Source of the DNA: Streptomyces antimycoticus
Lineage (GTDB): Bacteria > Actinomycetota > Actinomycetes > Streptomycetales > Streptomycetaceae
Length of the DNA: 64,000 bases
Reading direction: 5' to 3'
NCBI RefSeq assembly: GCF_005405925.1
Contig: NZ_BJHV01000001.1
Span: 4,588,001-4,652,000, forward strand
The translations under genes and the position numbers were made by a program. Positions 1 through 9,873 of the stretch are shown one piece after another. The notes beneath the pieces were generated by a model, which was given only the letters and a program-made list of their open reading frames with translations, searched no databases and was not told the DNA's origin. Numbering within the stretch: the stretch's first letter is position 1; each line of letters begins with the position of its first letter.

Positions 1-701
1 CACCGCGCGGCGGTTGCCGAGGCCGGTCAGCGGATCGGTGAAGGCGAGGCGGCGGGCCTCCTCCAGGCGTTCGGTCTGGGCCAGCCCGGCGGCGGTCACC
101 GAGGCCAGCACGGTCGCGAAGTCGGCGTCGTCACGGTCGAAGACGGGCCGCCCGGCCGCCCGGGCCACATACAGCTCGCCCCACGCCCGCCCGTGCAGCA
201 CGATCGGGGCCACCACGCAGCTGCCGCGACCGCGCCGCCGCAGGGCGGCCACCCTCCCCCAGCTACCGCTGGCCGGCGCCCCCTTACGGCCGGGCGGGGT
301 CGCGCCGGGACGTACGCCGTCCGCGGTCTCGACCCAGGCGTGCGGCTCCCCGCCCGCGGCCCAGTGCTCATGCAGGAACTCGGCGATCTCCGGGAAGTCG
401 TGCACCGGATACGACTCGTCCTCCGGCAGCGGCTCCTCCCCCGCCATCAGCTCGCCCACGTTGACCAGCACCCGCAGCCGCCCCGCGCACGCTCCCACAC
501 CGAGATCGCCGCGAAGCCGCCGTCGAGGGCGCGGCGGGCCGCCTCGGCCGCCGCGCCCACCGACTCCTGCGGGGTGTGCGCCGCCGCCATCCCCTGGGCG
601 AGCCCCACGACGGCCCGCAATCGTCCATCGACCCCGCCGGGCCGTCCGCCGATCTCCCCGTTGTCCGTCACGACGGCCTCGCATTCCTCACGGCCATGCA
701 T
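1..701 (-). CDS. GAF-GGDEF sensor/diguanylate cyclase, partial (frameshifted)
   Basis: The gene runs leftward and is cut by the window edge. The likely start is ATG at 699-701, with GGAGAG about 11 nt upstream. The N-terminal part reads as a GAF-like sensor domain. At the edge the conserved lead-in to a GGDEF domain (AFTDPLTGLGNRRAV) is visible, so the missing part should carry the c-di-GMP cyclase domain. Near 481-484 the conserved reading (VWERARG then RLRVLVNVGELMAGEE) needs one more G than is present, so the frame breaks, probably a base-call error. In S. coelicolor a GGDEF protein also neighbours this region (recollection). Whether the enzyme is active cannot be judged because the GGDEF motif itself lies outside. 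Confidence 0.75.
254..284. repeat. Short palindromic repeat inside a coding region
   Basis: A 31-nt stretch containing CCCCCAGCTACCGCTGG matches 53837-53867 at 29 of 31 positions. The core can fold (CCCAGC/GCTGG). Here it lies inside the GAF-GGDEF gene and is read through as GAPASGSWGR. It resembles a small repeat I recall as frequent between Streptomyces genes. Confidence 0.6.
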
Positions 702-966
702 CGTTCGCTCTGCTCTCCAGCGTAAGAACGTCGAGAACAATCCGCTGCGGGCCGTTCACCCCGGGTATCCGAGCGAACGGTCACCCCCGGTGACCGCGCG
801 CTCCCCGGGCCGGGGCCACTCCCCGGATCCGGTCAGCTTCCCCGGTCCGGGATCCCTACTCCCCCGGCCCCCTACTCCCCCGGCCCCAGCCGGTCCGGCG
901 GACGGTGAACGTGCTTCCCACCCCCGGCCAGTCCAGCCAGACCGCCCAGCCCGGCCGGCCCGCTCC

Positions 967-1761
967 TCACTCCCCCGGCCAGTTCGGCGACCGCTTCTCG
1001 TTGAACGCGGCAACGCCCTCCGCCCGGTCGCCGGAGAAGGCCACCGTCCGCCACGCCGCGTCCTCGACCTCCAGACCGGCCCGCAGATCCAGCCCCTGCC
1101 CCAGCCGCAGCGCCTTCTTGGCGGCCCGCAGACCCACCGGGGAGTTGGCGGCGATGCCCCGGGCCAGTTCCACCGCCTCGGCCCGGTCCTCGCCCTCCGC
1201 CGCCAGCCGGTCCACCAGGCCCAGCTCATGGGCCTCCGCGGCGGCCACCCGGCGCGCGGAGAAGATCAGCTCGGCGGCGCGTGCGGCGCCCACCCGGCGC
1301 GGCAGCAACTGGGTGCCGCCACCGCCCGGGATCACCCCGACCGACACCTCGGGCAGCCCCACCACGGCGGTGGGGTCCGCGACGATCACGTCACAGGACA
1401 GGGCCAGCTCGAAGCCGCCGCCCAGCGCGAAGCCGTGCACCGCGGCGATGGCGGGCATCGGCAGCTCCAGCACCCCGGTGTAGGCGGCGCGGGAGACCGG
1501 CCGGTGCCGCAGCATCTCGGCGTCGGAGAGCGAGTTGCGCTCCTTGAGGTCCGCGCCCACACAGAAGGCCCGCTCATGGGTCGAGGTCAGCACGACGGCC
1601 CGCACGTCACGGTCCTCGGACAGTGCCGCGCAGGCCGCCGTGATGCAGCGCGCCATCTCGGAGGAGACGGCGTTCATGGCCTTGGGCCGGTCCAGCACCA
1701 GCTCGGCCACGAAGCCGTCCCTGCGGACCGCGACCCACTCCCCGTACCGCTGCTCACTCAT
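967..1761 (-). CDS. Enoyl-CoA hydratase/isomerase family protein
   Basis: A 264-residue crotonase-fold protein. The oxyanion-hole region (FCVGADLKE and ALGGGFELAL) is intact, and both glutamates used for water addition in hydratases are present, at about residues 118 (GGFELA) and 138 (GLPEVSVG). A true hydratase activity is therefore plausible rather than only an isomerase or scaffold role. I chose ATG at 1761 rather than GTG at 1764 because GGGAGAG lies six bases upstream. The substrate is unknown. It precedes the P450 gene on its transcript side and probably belongs to fatty- or branched-acid oxidation. Confidence 0.88.
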   Translation of the reverse strand: MSEQRYGEWVAVRRDGFVAELVLDRPKAMNAVSSEMARCITAACAALSEDRDVRAVVLTSTHERAFCVGADLKERNSLSDAEMLRHRPVSRAAYTGVLELPMPAIAAVHGFALGGGFELALSCDVIVADPTAVVGLPEVSVGVIPGGGGTQLLPRRVGAARAAELIFSARRVAAAEAHELGLVDRLAAEGEDRAEAVELARGIAANSPVGLRAAKKALRLGQGLDLRAGLEVEDAAWRTVAFSGDRAEGVAAFNEKRSPNWPGE

Positions 1762-1854
1762 CACGCACTCTCCCGGTTAACGACCGTGAACCCAATGCGG
1801 CGATCATTTCAGCTCCCCGGGGTGTGCGGAACCTGTGAGCCACCCGGACCGGGC

Positions 1855-3413
1855 CTAGCGGGTTCGCCGCCACCGGTTCAGGAAGCCCAGCAGGACCGAC
1901 TGTTTCTGCCCGTCCTCCCCCTGCTCCTCCAAGTCCGTCCCCTCCAGGGGCTCACCTCCGGACACCGACGCCCCCTCGGTGGCGAGCGGCAGCGAGAGCG
2001 GCGGGATGGACGGCGGCGGGGGCGCCCCCTGCGGCACCTTCGGTGGCATGCCCGGCGGCATCCCCTGCAGCGCCCCTTGCGGCGCCTCGTGCCGCTGGCC
2101 CTGCGGATCCCGCTCGCCCGGGCGGGCGGCGGGCGGGCCAGGGCGCCGGCCCCCGGCCTGGCGACGGGCGCGAACCGCACCGGCAGGGAGACCACCCCCC
2201 TGACGAAGACCCCGGACAGCCACTTCAGCTCCTCGACATCCCCGGCCAGCGCGAGGTCCGGGATCCGGTCCAGCAGCTTCTCCAGCGCGACGGAGGCGAT
2301 CAGCCGCGCCGAGCTCCGGCCGGGGCAGGCGTGGGGGCCCGCGCCGAACGCCAGATGGGCCCGGTTGCCCTGCTTGTGCGGGGACCTCAGCAGGGCGTCC
2401 CGGTTGGTCGCCGCGAAGCTGATCATCACGGCGTCGCCCGCGCGCAGCCGCTTCCCGGCGAGGTTGGTGTCATGCACCGGGAAGTAGAGCCCCATGTTGG
2501 CCAGCGGCGGATCGGTCCAGAGCACCTCGTCCAGGGCGTCCTCGACGAGCATGCTGCCGCCCATCAGCTCGCCCGAGAACCGCTCGTCGGTGAGCAGCAC
2601 CCGCAGTGAGTTGCCGATCAGGCCGGGCACCAGCCCGGTCACCATCCCGATCAGCAGCAGCAGCTGCTCGACCAGCTCCTCGTCGGTCAGCCGCGCCGGA
2701 TGGGCGATCAGCCAGGACGTGATGTCGGCGCCCGGATCGCGCCGCTTGAGGTCGATCAGCTCGCGCAGCGCCGCGGCCGCGGCCCGGTCCCCGCCCGCGG
2801 GATCCGAGCCGTCGATGAACGCCACCACGCCCCGCAGCAACGGGTCCATGGCCTGCTGCGGGAAGCCGAAGAGCTGGCTGGTCACCAGCACCGGGACCAG
2901 TGCGCAGTACGTCCCGATCAGCTCGGTCTCGCCCGCCTCGCAGAACTGGTCGATCAGCGAGTCGGCGATGCGCTCGACATAGTTCCGCAGCGCGCCGGAG
3001 TCGATCCGGCCGGTGCAGTCCTCGATGGCGCCGCGCAGCCGCCGGTGCTCCTCGCCGTCCACGAAGTCGACCTGTGGCCGGGGCCTGATGACCTGCGGGG
3101 CATAGCTGGTCCCGGACAGCACGCCCTCGTTCCTGGCCCGCCAGTGGCGGGGGTCCTTGGAGAAGGTCTCGGGGCGCCGCATGATCTCCAGCGCGGTGTC
3201 GTACCCCAGGCACAACATGGCCGGGACGCCTCTGTCCAGCTCCACCGGCGCGAGCTGGCCGTGGGTCTCGCGCAGGCGCCGGTAGACCGCGAAGGGGTCT
3301 CTTCCGAACTCGGGCGCGTGGAGCGGCTCGGCACCGGCTCCCTCATGGGCGGGGCAGCCCGGTGGAGGTAAGGCGCCCGGACGCTGAGCACTCGAATCGT
3401 AAAGCGGGGTCAC
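1855..3413 (-). CDS. Cytochrome P450 with ExxW in place of ExxR (CYP157-like)
   Basis: The start is GTG at 3413 with GGAG five bases upstream. The heme loop FGAGPHACPG is perfect, with the cysteine at about residue 363. The K helix reads DEVLWTDPP at about 295-303, so the normally invariant ExxR arginine is Trp. The I helix (about 251-271) reads IGMVTG, keeping the threonine but not the acid of the usual AGxET/DT. Loss of ExxR is known for the streptomycete CYP157 family, so this may be a member. The sequence turns arginine-rich after about residue 425. One extra base in 2100-2165 restores a Pro/Gln/Glu-rich tail ending FLNRWRRTR at 1855, and I annotate to that stop. No ferredoxin gene is adjacent. 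Confidence 0.82.
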
Positions 3414-3684
3414 ACGTGCTCCTGGACACCGCCGGGCCCACCCCGCGGGCGGACGCGCACGGTGCTTCTTCGACGACAGGACCTGGGATCCACCGAGTGG
3501 ATCTTGCGGACGTAGGCTAGCCCAACAGGCCCGGATCCGCGCCCAGTTCAACGATCCGGCCGCAGCCACCGAAGGGATCCGGACGAACGTCGTCCAGCGC
3601 GTCCTACCCGGGGACGCGCCCCGGCGTCACACCCGGCCGCCCCCCGGCGTCATGCGCGGCCGCCGCCCATGGTCACGCCCGGCG

Positions 3685-4887
3685 TCATGCCCGACGGCTC
3701 AGCAGCCACGGCTCCACGACCCCCAGACCACGCACCGGCCGCTGCCACATCGGCTGGAGCGCGAACCGGTACGAGGGCGGCTCCTCACCCTCCTTCTCCG
3801 CCGCGGCGGCCGCCTCCGCGGCCTCCGCCTCCGACACCGGGGCCTCCCCGGTGCGGCTCAGCTCCTCCGCGAACGCGCCGTCCACCAGGACCGCGTTCTT
3901 GGGGGCTATGGACGTCAGCCGGCTCGCCAGGTTCACCGTCGTCCCGAAGACGTCGCCCATCCGGGTCGTGACGGTGCCGAACGCGATCCCGACCCGCAGC
4001 TCCGGCATCGTCTCGTCATGCGTGAGCGTCTCGATCAGGCGCAACCCGATCTCGGCGGCGATGCCCGCGTCGTCGGCCGCGTAGAGCACCTCGTCGCCCA
4101 GCGTCTTGATCAGCCGCCCGCCGTGCGCCGCCACCAGGTCGGCGGCCGTGGTCTCGAACGCCTCGACCAGTTCGCCGAGCTCCTCCTCCTCCAGCCGCCG
4201 GGTCAGCCGGGTGAAGCTCACCAGGTCGGCGAAGCCGACGGCCAGCCGACGGTCCACCATCTCCACGTCGTCCGCCGCCTGCACCACCCGGCCGGTCGCG
4301 GCCGCGAGCTGGCGCCGGTAGACATAGACCAGGAACTCCTCCAGCTCCGGCAGCAACAGCTCGACCAGCGGATACGCGATCTCGGTCCGGGTCATCCCGG
4401 TCTCCTGGGGGTCGGTGAGCCCCTCCAGGAACGAGTCGATCTGCCAGTCGGCGAGCCGGGCGCTGGTCTGGCCGGTGGACCGCGCCACCTGGATGGCCAT
4501 CGGCTCGCTCAGCAGCCCGGCCTCCACCAGTCCGGACAGCCGGCGCAGCGCCAGCACATCGGCCTCGGTCAGCGCCTTGGCCTGGCCGATGTCGGCGAAG
4601 CCCATGGCCCGCCAGAAGCGGGTGGCCAGCTCGACCGAGACGCCCGCGCTGCGGGCGGCCTGGAAGGGGGTGTAGCGCCGCTCGGCACCGAGGATCAGCT
4701 GCTCCAGCCGGAGCGCGATGGGATCCGGCTGGTCCTCCTCGTCGAGGGCCTCATCGGGGGCCTCCTCGGGAGCCTCCGCGGCGGCGCTCTCCCGCGCCCC
4801 GGTGTCCCGTACGGCCCCGTCCGGCGCGGCGGCGTCCCACGCCTCGCGCTCCTCGGCCGTGCCGGAACCCGCGTCGTCGGCGGTCAC
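3685..4887 (-). CDS. cya: Class III adenylate cyclase
   Basis: A 400-residue soluble cyclase making cAMP from ATP. The catalytic domain covers about 205-345. The two metal-binding aspartates are D221 (VGFADLVSFT) and D265 (TLGDEVLY). The purine-recognition lysine is K261, and the transition-state pair is N319/R323 (VNLASRL). The N-terminal half is acidic and then helical, with no membrane segment. The start is GTG at 4887, behind AGGGGGCGG. Gene position next to birA and pccB matches S. coelicolor cya, which affects germination and development (established for that gene). It lies downstream of birA on the same strand. Confidence 0.92.
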   Translation of the reverse strand: MTADDAGSGTAEEREAWDAAAPDGAVRDTGARESAAAEAPEEAPDEALDEEDQPDPIALRLEQLILGAERRYTPFQAARSAGVSVELATRFWRAMGFADIGQAKALTEADVLALRRLSGLVEAGLLSEPMAIQVARSTGQTSARLADWQIDSFLEGLTDPQETGMTRTEIAYPLVELLLPELEEFLVYVYRRQLAAATGRVVQAADDVEMVDRRLAVGFADLVSFTRLTRRLEEEELGELVEAFETTAADLVAAHGGRLIKTLGDEVLYAADDAGIAAEIGLRLIETLTHDETMPELRVGIAFGTVTTRMGDVFGTTVNLASRLTSIAPKNAVLVDGAFAEELSRTGEAPVSEAEAAEAAAAAEKEGEEPPSYRFALQPMWQRPVRGLGVVEPWLLSRRA

Positions 4888-5033
4888 CGCCCGCCCCCTG
4901 TCAGATCCCTGCGCACTGCCCTTCCGTTCCCTCTTCCCGGTTGGGGTTCCGAATCGCCCACAGCCGCCCGAGCTGGACCGACCGCGACCACGATACGTCA
5001 GGTGTGCCGTAGCTCACTCTCCACGGCAGGGGT

Positions 5034-5920
5034 TCATTCCTCCCTCGGTACGGAGCGTAGATGCACGATGTCCCCGGCGGAGACCGGCTCCTGAACCCCG
5101 CCCTCGGTGGCCAGAACCAGCCGTCCGTCGCCGTCGACCGCGACCGCCTCGCCGACCCGCTCCCGGCCGCCCGGAAGCTCGGCGCGCACCTGCCGCCCGA
5201 GGGTCGCACAGCCCGCCGCGTAGCTCTCCTGGAGGCCACTGGCCCCGGGGTCGCCCTCGAAGCGGCACCACTCCCCGTACCACTCCGCGATCGAGCGCAG
5301 CACGGCCCGCAGCAGCGGATCGCGGTCGGTGGAGATCGCGTCGGCCAGGGCCAGCGACCCGGCGGTGGGCACCGGAAGCTCATCGGCGCGCAGCGAAACG
5401 TTCAGCCCCATGCCGATGACCACCGCGTCCCCGGCCCGCTCGGCGAGGATCCCGCCGAACTTCCGCTCCTCGCCCGCGACCGTCACCAGCAGGTCGTTCG
5501 GCCACTTCAGCGCGGTGTCCACGCCCGCCGTGCGGCTGAGCGCCCCGGCGCTCGCGACCCCGGCCAGCAGCGGCAGCCAGCCCCAGCGCTCCGTGGGCAC
5601 GCCGGCGTCGGCGGGCCGTAGCAGGATGGAGAAGAAGAGCCCGGACCTGGCCGGAGCCGTCCAGGCGCGGTCGAGCCGGCCGCGCCCCGCGGTCTGCTCC
5701 TCGGCGACGAGCACCGCGCCCTCGGGGCCCCGGCCCGGGCCCGGGTGACCAGATCGGTATTGGTCGAGCCGGTCGCCTGCACCACCTCGAACTCGGTCCA
5801 CAGCCCGCCGGGGCGCACCAGCCCCCGGCGCAGCGCGGTCGCGTTCAAGGGGGGCCGCTCGAGATCGGACCAGCGGCCGGGCCCGTCACCTGGGCTCCCT
5901 GAGGTGTCAGAAGGCGTCAT
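5034..5920 (-). CDS. birA: Biotin--[acetyl-CoA-carboxylase] ligase (frameshifted)
   Basis: The enzyme activates biotin as biotinyl-AMP and transfers it to the lysine of the carboxylase alpha subunit, here probably the gene at 9874. The biotin-binding signatures are present: GSTN, TAGRGRLDRAW and KWPNDL. No N-terminal helix-turn-helix is seen, so it is a mono-functional ligase without repressor domain. The start is ATG at 5918-5920 (MTPSDTSG). The frame breaks between TRARAGAP and EGAVLVAEE at the four-base run 5724-5727, where five bases would restore it. It is divergent from pccB across about 250 bp, which fits shared acyl-CoA carboxylase function. Confidence 0.9.
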
Positions 5921-6170
5921 GAGGGCCAGCCTAGGGTCAGGAGGTGTGGCCAACGACGCAGTGCCACCAAGCGGTGCCGCCGATACGCTACGTGCCGGTA
6001 GCCCAGCCGGCGCAACAGCCGCCGAACGGTCCGTAACCGCCGAACGTCCATAGGCCCCCACTGATCACGATTCCGACCCCGTACCCCGTTTCCACTGCTT
6101 CCTCCGATTCCCCCCGACCCTGAAGAAGTCCGCCGTATCCACCCCCAGGACGAGCAGGAGCCGCATCCCG

Positions 6171-7764
6171 ATGTCCGAGCCGGAGATCGCCCCCGAGATT
6201 CCAGACCGTCACACCACCGCGGGGAAGCTCGCGGATCTGCAGCGCCGTATCGAAGAGGCGACCCATGCGGGGTCCGCGCGCGCGGTGGAGAAGCAGCACG
6301 CCAAGGGCAAGCTGACCGCGCGCGAGCGCATCGACCTCCTCCTGGACGAGGGGTCCTTCACCGAGCTCGACGAGTTCGCCCGGCACCGTTCGACCAACTT
6401 CGGCATCGAGCAGAACCGCCCCTACGGCGACGGGGTCGTCACCGGCTACGGCACGGTCGACGGCCGCCCGGTGGCCGTCTTCTCCCAGGACTTCACGGTC
6501 TTCGGCGGGGCGCTCGGGAGGTGTTCGGCGAGAAGATCGTCAAGGTCATGGACTTCGCGCTGAAGACCGGCTGCCCGGTCATCGGCATCAACGACTCCGG
6601 CGGCGCCCGCATCCAGGAGGGCGTGGTCTCGCTCGGCATGTACGGCGAGATCTTCCGCCGCAACACCCATGCCTCCGGAGTGATCCCGCAGATCAGCCTG
6701 GTCGTGGGCCCGTGCGCGGGCGGGGCGGTCTACTCCCCGGCGATCACTGACTTCACGGTGATGGTCGACCAGACCTCGCACATGTTCATCACCGGCCCCG
6801 ATGTGATCAAGACGGTCACAGGTGAGGACGTCGGCTTCGAGGCGCTGGGCGGCGCCCGGACCCACAACACCACCTCCGGTGTCGCGCACTACATGGCCGG
6901 CGACGAGAAGGACGGCATCGAGTACGTCAAGGCCCTGCTGGCCTACCTCCCCTCCAACAACCTCTCCGAGCCCCCGGCCTTCGCCGACGAGGCCGATCTG
7001 GAGGTCTCGGAGGAGGACCGGGAGATGGACACCCTCATCCCGGACTCGGCGAACCAGCCGTACGACGTGCACAAGGCCATCGAGCACGTCCTGGACGACA
7101 ACGAGTTCCTGGAGACCCAGGCGCTCTTCGCGCCCAACATCATCACCGGCTTCGGCCGGGTCGAGGGCCACCCGGTGGGCATCGTGGCCAACCAGCCGAT
7201 GCAGCTCGCCGGCTGTCTGGACATCGACGCCTCCGAGAAGGCCGCACGCTTCGTGCGCACCTGCGACGCGTTCAACGTGCCCGTGCTGACCTTCGTGGAC
7301 GTGCCCGGCTTCCTGCCCGGCACCGACCAGGAGTACAACGGCATCATCCGGCGCGGCGCCAAGCTGATCTTCGCCTATGCGGAGGCCACCGTCCCGCTGA
7401 TCACGGTCATCACCCGCAAGGCGTTCGGCGGCGCGTACGACGTCATGGGCTCCAAGCATCTGGGCGCCGACCTCAACCTGGCCTGGCCCACCGCGCAGAT
7501 CGCGGTCATGGGCGCCCAGGGCGCGGTCAACATCCTCCACCGGCGCACCATCGCCGCCTCCGACGACCCGGAGACCACCCGCGCCGAGCTGATCGCGGAC
7601 TACGAGGACACCCTGCTGAATCCGTATATCGCGGCCGAGCGAGGGTATGTGGATGCTGTGATCATGCCGTCCGAGACCCGCCGCCACATCGTCCGCGGAC
7701 TGAGGACCCTGCGGAACAAGCGCGAGTCGCTGCCCCGAAGAAGCACGGCAACATCCCCCTCTAG
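6171..7764 (+). CDS. pccB: Acyl-CoA (propionyl-CoA) carboxylase beta subunit (two frameshifts)
   Basis: The carboxyltransferase subunit moves CO2 from carboxybiotin to propionyl-CoA (methylmalonyl-CoA supply). Residues from [10 protein letters not shown] through the two crotonase-like halves match the AccD/PccB family, with the oxyanion loops [12 protein letters not shown] and [10 protein letters not shown]. The frame breaks at 6516-6518 (CTCGGGAG where CTCGGGGAG is needed) and again at 7733-7736. Correcting both gives a roughly 530-residue protein ending ...KKHGNIPL at the TAG at 7762-7764. AGGAG lies upstream of the ATG. The epsilon subunit follows after 25 bp. Confidence 0.93.
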
Positions 7765-7789
7765 CCCCCTCGAGCGAAGGGCTAATTCC

Positions 7790-7996
7790 ATGATCCGAAT
7801 TGTCCGGGGCAACCCGACCCCCGAGGAGTTGGCCGCCGCACTGGCGGTGGTGCAAGCACGCGCGGCGGCCGTCACGGTCGCTGCGCAGAGCGAGGACGAT
7901 CCGGAGGAGTGGTCCGACCCGGCCCGCACCGTCCCCAGCCACCGGGTGCCGCACCCCGGCCCCAAGGCGTGGCGTACCACCTACTGGCCCGCTTGA
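7790..7996 (+). CDS. pccE: Acyl-CoA carboxylase epsilon subunit
   Basis: A 68-residue protein beginning [22 protein letters not shown] and ending AWRTTYWPA. The epsilon-subunit signature of actinobacterial carboxylases is the N-terminal RGNPTxEELAA motif and the C-terminal W-x-x-x-x-W/Y tail. It stabilises the alpha6-beta6 complex. It lies 25 bp after pccB and so is probably co-transcribed. As deposited, the second pccB frameshift makes this gene look fused to pccB, which I regard as false. Confidence 0.88.
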   Translation: MIRIVRGNPTPEELAAALAVVQARAAAVTVAAQSEDDPEEWSDPARTVPSHRVPHPGPKAWRTTYWPA

Positions 7997-8030
7997 GAGC
8001 CGCGCGGCAAGGCCGGAATGGCACCTTCGC

Positions 8031-8068
8031 GGCGGGGCGCCTGAGTACGCGTACTCAGGCGCCCCGCC
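8031..8068. terminator. Perfect 38-bp palindrome after pccE
   Basis: A perfect inverted repeat with 19-bp arms centred on GTACGCGTAC, 34 bp after the pccE stop. Both strands can form the same hairpin. There is no T-run, as is usual in Streptomyces. It is likely a terminator or a transcript-end stabiliser for pccB-pccE and separates it from the next small gene. A regulator-binding palindrome cannot be excluded. Confidence 0.7.
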
Positions 8069-8092
8069 GTCCGCGGCCTCAGGATCGGTCCC

Positions 8093-8224
8093 ATGCTGTG
8101 GTCCGAGCCGCCCGACGAGCCGCCCGAGGAGCTGCGGCGCGCGGAGGCCATGCTCCGCCGCGCCCGCACGGTGCTGACCGTCTCCGTGCTGCTCGCGATG
8201 TGTCTCCTCGGCCTGTGGCTGTGA
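8093..8224 (+). CDS. Small single-pass membrane protein (43 aa)
   Basis: The protein starts MLWSEPPDEPPEELRRAEA. It has an acidic/proline N-terminus, a charged amphipathic stretch (residues 14-26) and one hydrophobic helix at about 27-43. AGGATCGG lies before the ATG. Small proteins beginning MLWS(D/E)P at this place are, from memory, annotated as morphogenic membrane protein MmpB in streptomycetes, but I cannot check that here. It lies between pccE and maf on the same strand. Confidence 0.6.
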   Translation: MLWSEPPDEPPEELRRAEAMLRRARTVLTVSVLLAMCLLGLWL

Positions 8225-8349
8225 ACGCGGCCCTGTTCCGAACCCCGGCCTGATCCGGCTTGATTCTGACCTCGTCCGGCCCGAGCTGAGCGAGAGGCCG
8301 GTGCCATGGCCCGGCTCCGGCCCCTGGCCGGGCCGTCCCGGGGGCGGCT

Positions 8350-8355
8350 TACCCT
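8350..8355 (+). promoter_or_regulatory. -10 hexamer of a probable leaderless maf promoter
   Basis: TACCCT is followed by seven bases and then the maf ATG. Identical hexamers with the same spacing precede the genes at 16355 and 16961. No ribosome site lies between, so translation probably starts at or next to the mRNA 5' end. Confidence 0.5.
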
Positions 8356-8362
8356 GGTGCGC

Positions 8363-8965
8363 ATGACTGCGCAGCGCACTCTCATCCTCGCGTCCGCCTC
8401 GCCCGCCCGGCTCGGACTGCTGCGGCAGGCCGGAATGGCGCCGAAGGTGATCGTCAGCGGGGTGGACGAGGACGCGCTGAGCGCCGAGACACCCGCCGAG
8501 CTGGCCCGGGTACTGGCCGAGGCGAAGGCCACCGCCGTGGCCGGGCTTCCGGAGGCGGCCGACTCCCTCGTCATCGGCTGCGACTCGGTACTGGAGCTCG
8601 ACGGTCAGGCGCTCGGCAAACCGGCGGACGCCGAGGAGGCCACCGCCCGCTGGAAGTCGATGCGCGGCCGGGCCGGGGTGCTGCGCACCGGGCACTGCGT
8701 GATCGACACGGCGAGCGGCCGCCACACCTCGGCCACCGCGTCCACCACCGTCCGCTTCGGCGAGCCGACGGACGAGGAGGTCGCGGCGTACGTCGCCAGC
8801 GGCGAACCGCTGCATGTGGCGGGGGCGTTCACGCTCGACGGCCGTTCGGCGCCGTTCATCGACGGCATCGAGGGCGACGCCGGAACCGTGATCGGGCTGT
8901 CCCTGCCGCTGTTCCGCCGACTGCTGGGCGAGTTGGGCGTGCGGATCACGGCCCTGTGGGACTAG
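8363..8965 (+). CDS. maf: Maf-like nucleotide pyrophosphatase
   Basis: A 200-residue protein with the Maf nucleotide-binding start [12 protein letters not shown], the catalytic aspartate region GCDSVLEL and the C-terminal [15 protein letters not shown]. Family members hydrolyse non-canonical nucleoside triphosphates (dTTP/UTP or modified bases) and were first linked to septum inhibition. I chose ATG at 8363 because the upstream in-frame starts sit inside or before the -10 element, and [13 protein letters not shown] matches the expected N-terminus. Confidence 0.9.
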   Translation: MTAQRTLILASASPARLGLLRQAGMAPKVIVSGVDEDALSAETPAELARVLAEAKATAVAGLPEAADSLVIGCDSVLELDGQALGKPADAEEATARWKSMRGRAGVLRTGHCVIDTASGRHTSATASTTVRFGEPTDEEVAAYVASGEPLHVAGAFTLDGRSAPFIDGIEGDAGTVIGLSLPLFRRLLGELGVRITALWD

Positions 8966-8992
8966 CCAGGGGTCTCCCTGGCTCCGGGGCGA

Positions 8993-9090
8993 CTGGGGAT
9001 TCCCCTGTCGGGTCGGGCCGGGGGCTAGGGATTCCCCGCGAATAAGACCGGGCCCGGCTAGGGATTTCCCCTGAATCAGGCCGGGCTGGG
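8993..9090. repeat. Three tandem imperfect ~33-bp repeats
   Basis: Units beginning CTRGGGATTCCCC start at about 8993, 9025 and 9058. They fill the gap between the convergent maf and membrane-protein genes and run slightly into the 3' end of the latter. Each unit contains GGGRATTCCCC, itself nearly palindromic. Confidence 0.6.
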
Positions 9091-9528
9091 GGCGTCCTGG
9101 CCGCCGGCCGCGGCCTCCGCGGAGGGCTCGGCGGGCGGCTCCGCCTCGTACCCCAGCAGGCTCAGCACGATCAGCCCCAACACCACCATCAAGAACGCGA
9201 ACGCCGGCCAGCCCACCAGGCCGACCGCGAACGCGCCCACCAGCCCGTGCACCACCGCACAGGTGACGAGCAGGATGCGGGCGAGGCGGCCGGGGGCGCG
9301 GTCGCGCACGGCGGTGCGCAGCAGCACCACCCCGCACACCAGCAGATAGAGGCCGAAGAGGCCGCCCGCGACCCAGGTGCCGATGGACATCGCATCGGTG
9401 TCGAGGCCGCCCATGGACATCTGCTGACGGTCCACGACCAGGCCGAGGATCCAGTTCAGCAGCGCTATACCGACCGCTTCGAACATGAGCGTCACAGCCG
9501 CTATCGCGGCCACTGGTCTGCGCGCCAC
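9076..9528 (-). CDS. Predicted four-helix membrane protein of unknown function
   Basis: A 150-residue protein with hydrophobic helices at about residues 6-30, 48-70, 82-103 and 106-127 and a soluble Pro/Glu/Ala-rich tail. It starts with GTG at 9528 behind GGAGGG. I recognise no catalytic motif. A hypothetical membrane protein occupies the same place between maf and accA2 in other streptomycetes as I recall. Function unknown. Confidence 0.7.
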   Translation of the reverse strand: MARRPVAAIAAVTLMFEAVGIALLNWILGLVVDRQQMSMGGLDTDAMSIGTWVAGGLFGLYLLVCGVVLLRTAVRDRAPGRLARILLVTCAVVHGLVGAFAVGLVGWPAFAFLMVVLGLIVLSLLGYEAEPPAEPSAEAAAGGQDAPSPA

Positions 9529-9873
9529 CGTGTTCCCCCTCCACTCCGTCAGTGCCGAAGCACGCTACTAACGGGTAAGCGCCGCCACAAGAGGTGCGGA
9601 CGAGCTGAACGCCATGGCAAAGTTTCCGCCCGGCATTCGTAGGGTTTCCACAAAGGAACGCGAAGCGCCGCAGCACGGCGGGCCAGAGACCTTGCCCACA
9701 CCATGGACGGCGCACCAGCCCCGAAAACCGGGCGTACGGTGGAGCGACGGGGGATCTGGTCGCTCGCCCAACGCGAGGTTCACGCTCCGTGTGGTCAAGC
9801 TCACGCCCGGGATCTTCTCGGCGCGAGGTGTCGCCTGTACCTAAACTCGGCTTGTTTCAAGGAGGGAGCCATC

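Noticed and set aside
6521..7996. PccB fused to the epsilon subunit
   Set aside because: A missing C at 7733-7736 hides the normal pccB end (KKHGNIPL, stop at 7764).
6446..9715. A 1089-codon antisense frame opposite pccB and maf
   Set aside because: Typical high-GC shadow frame with low-complexity Gly/Arg/His content and no motif.
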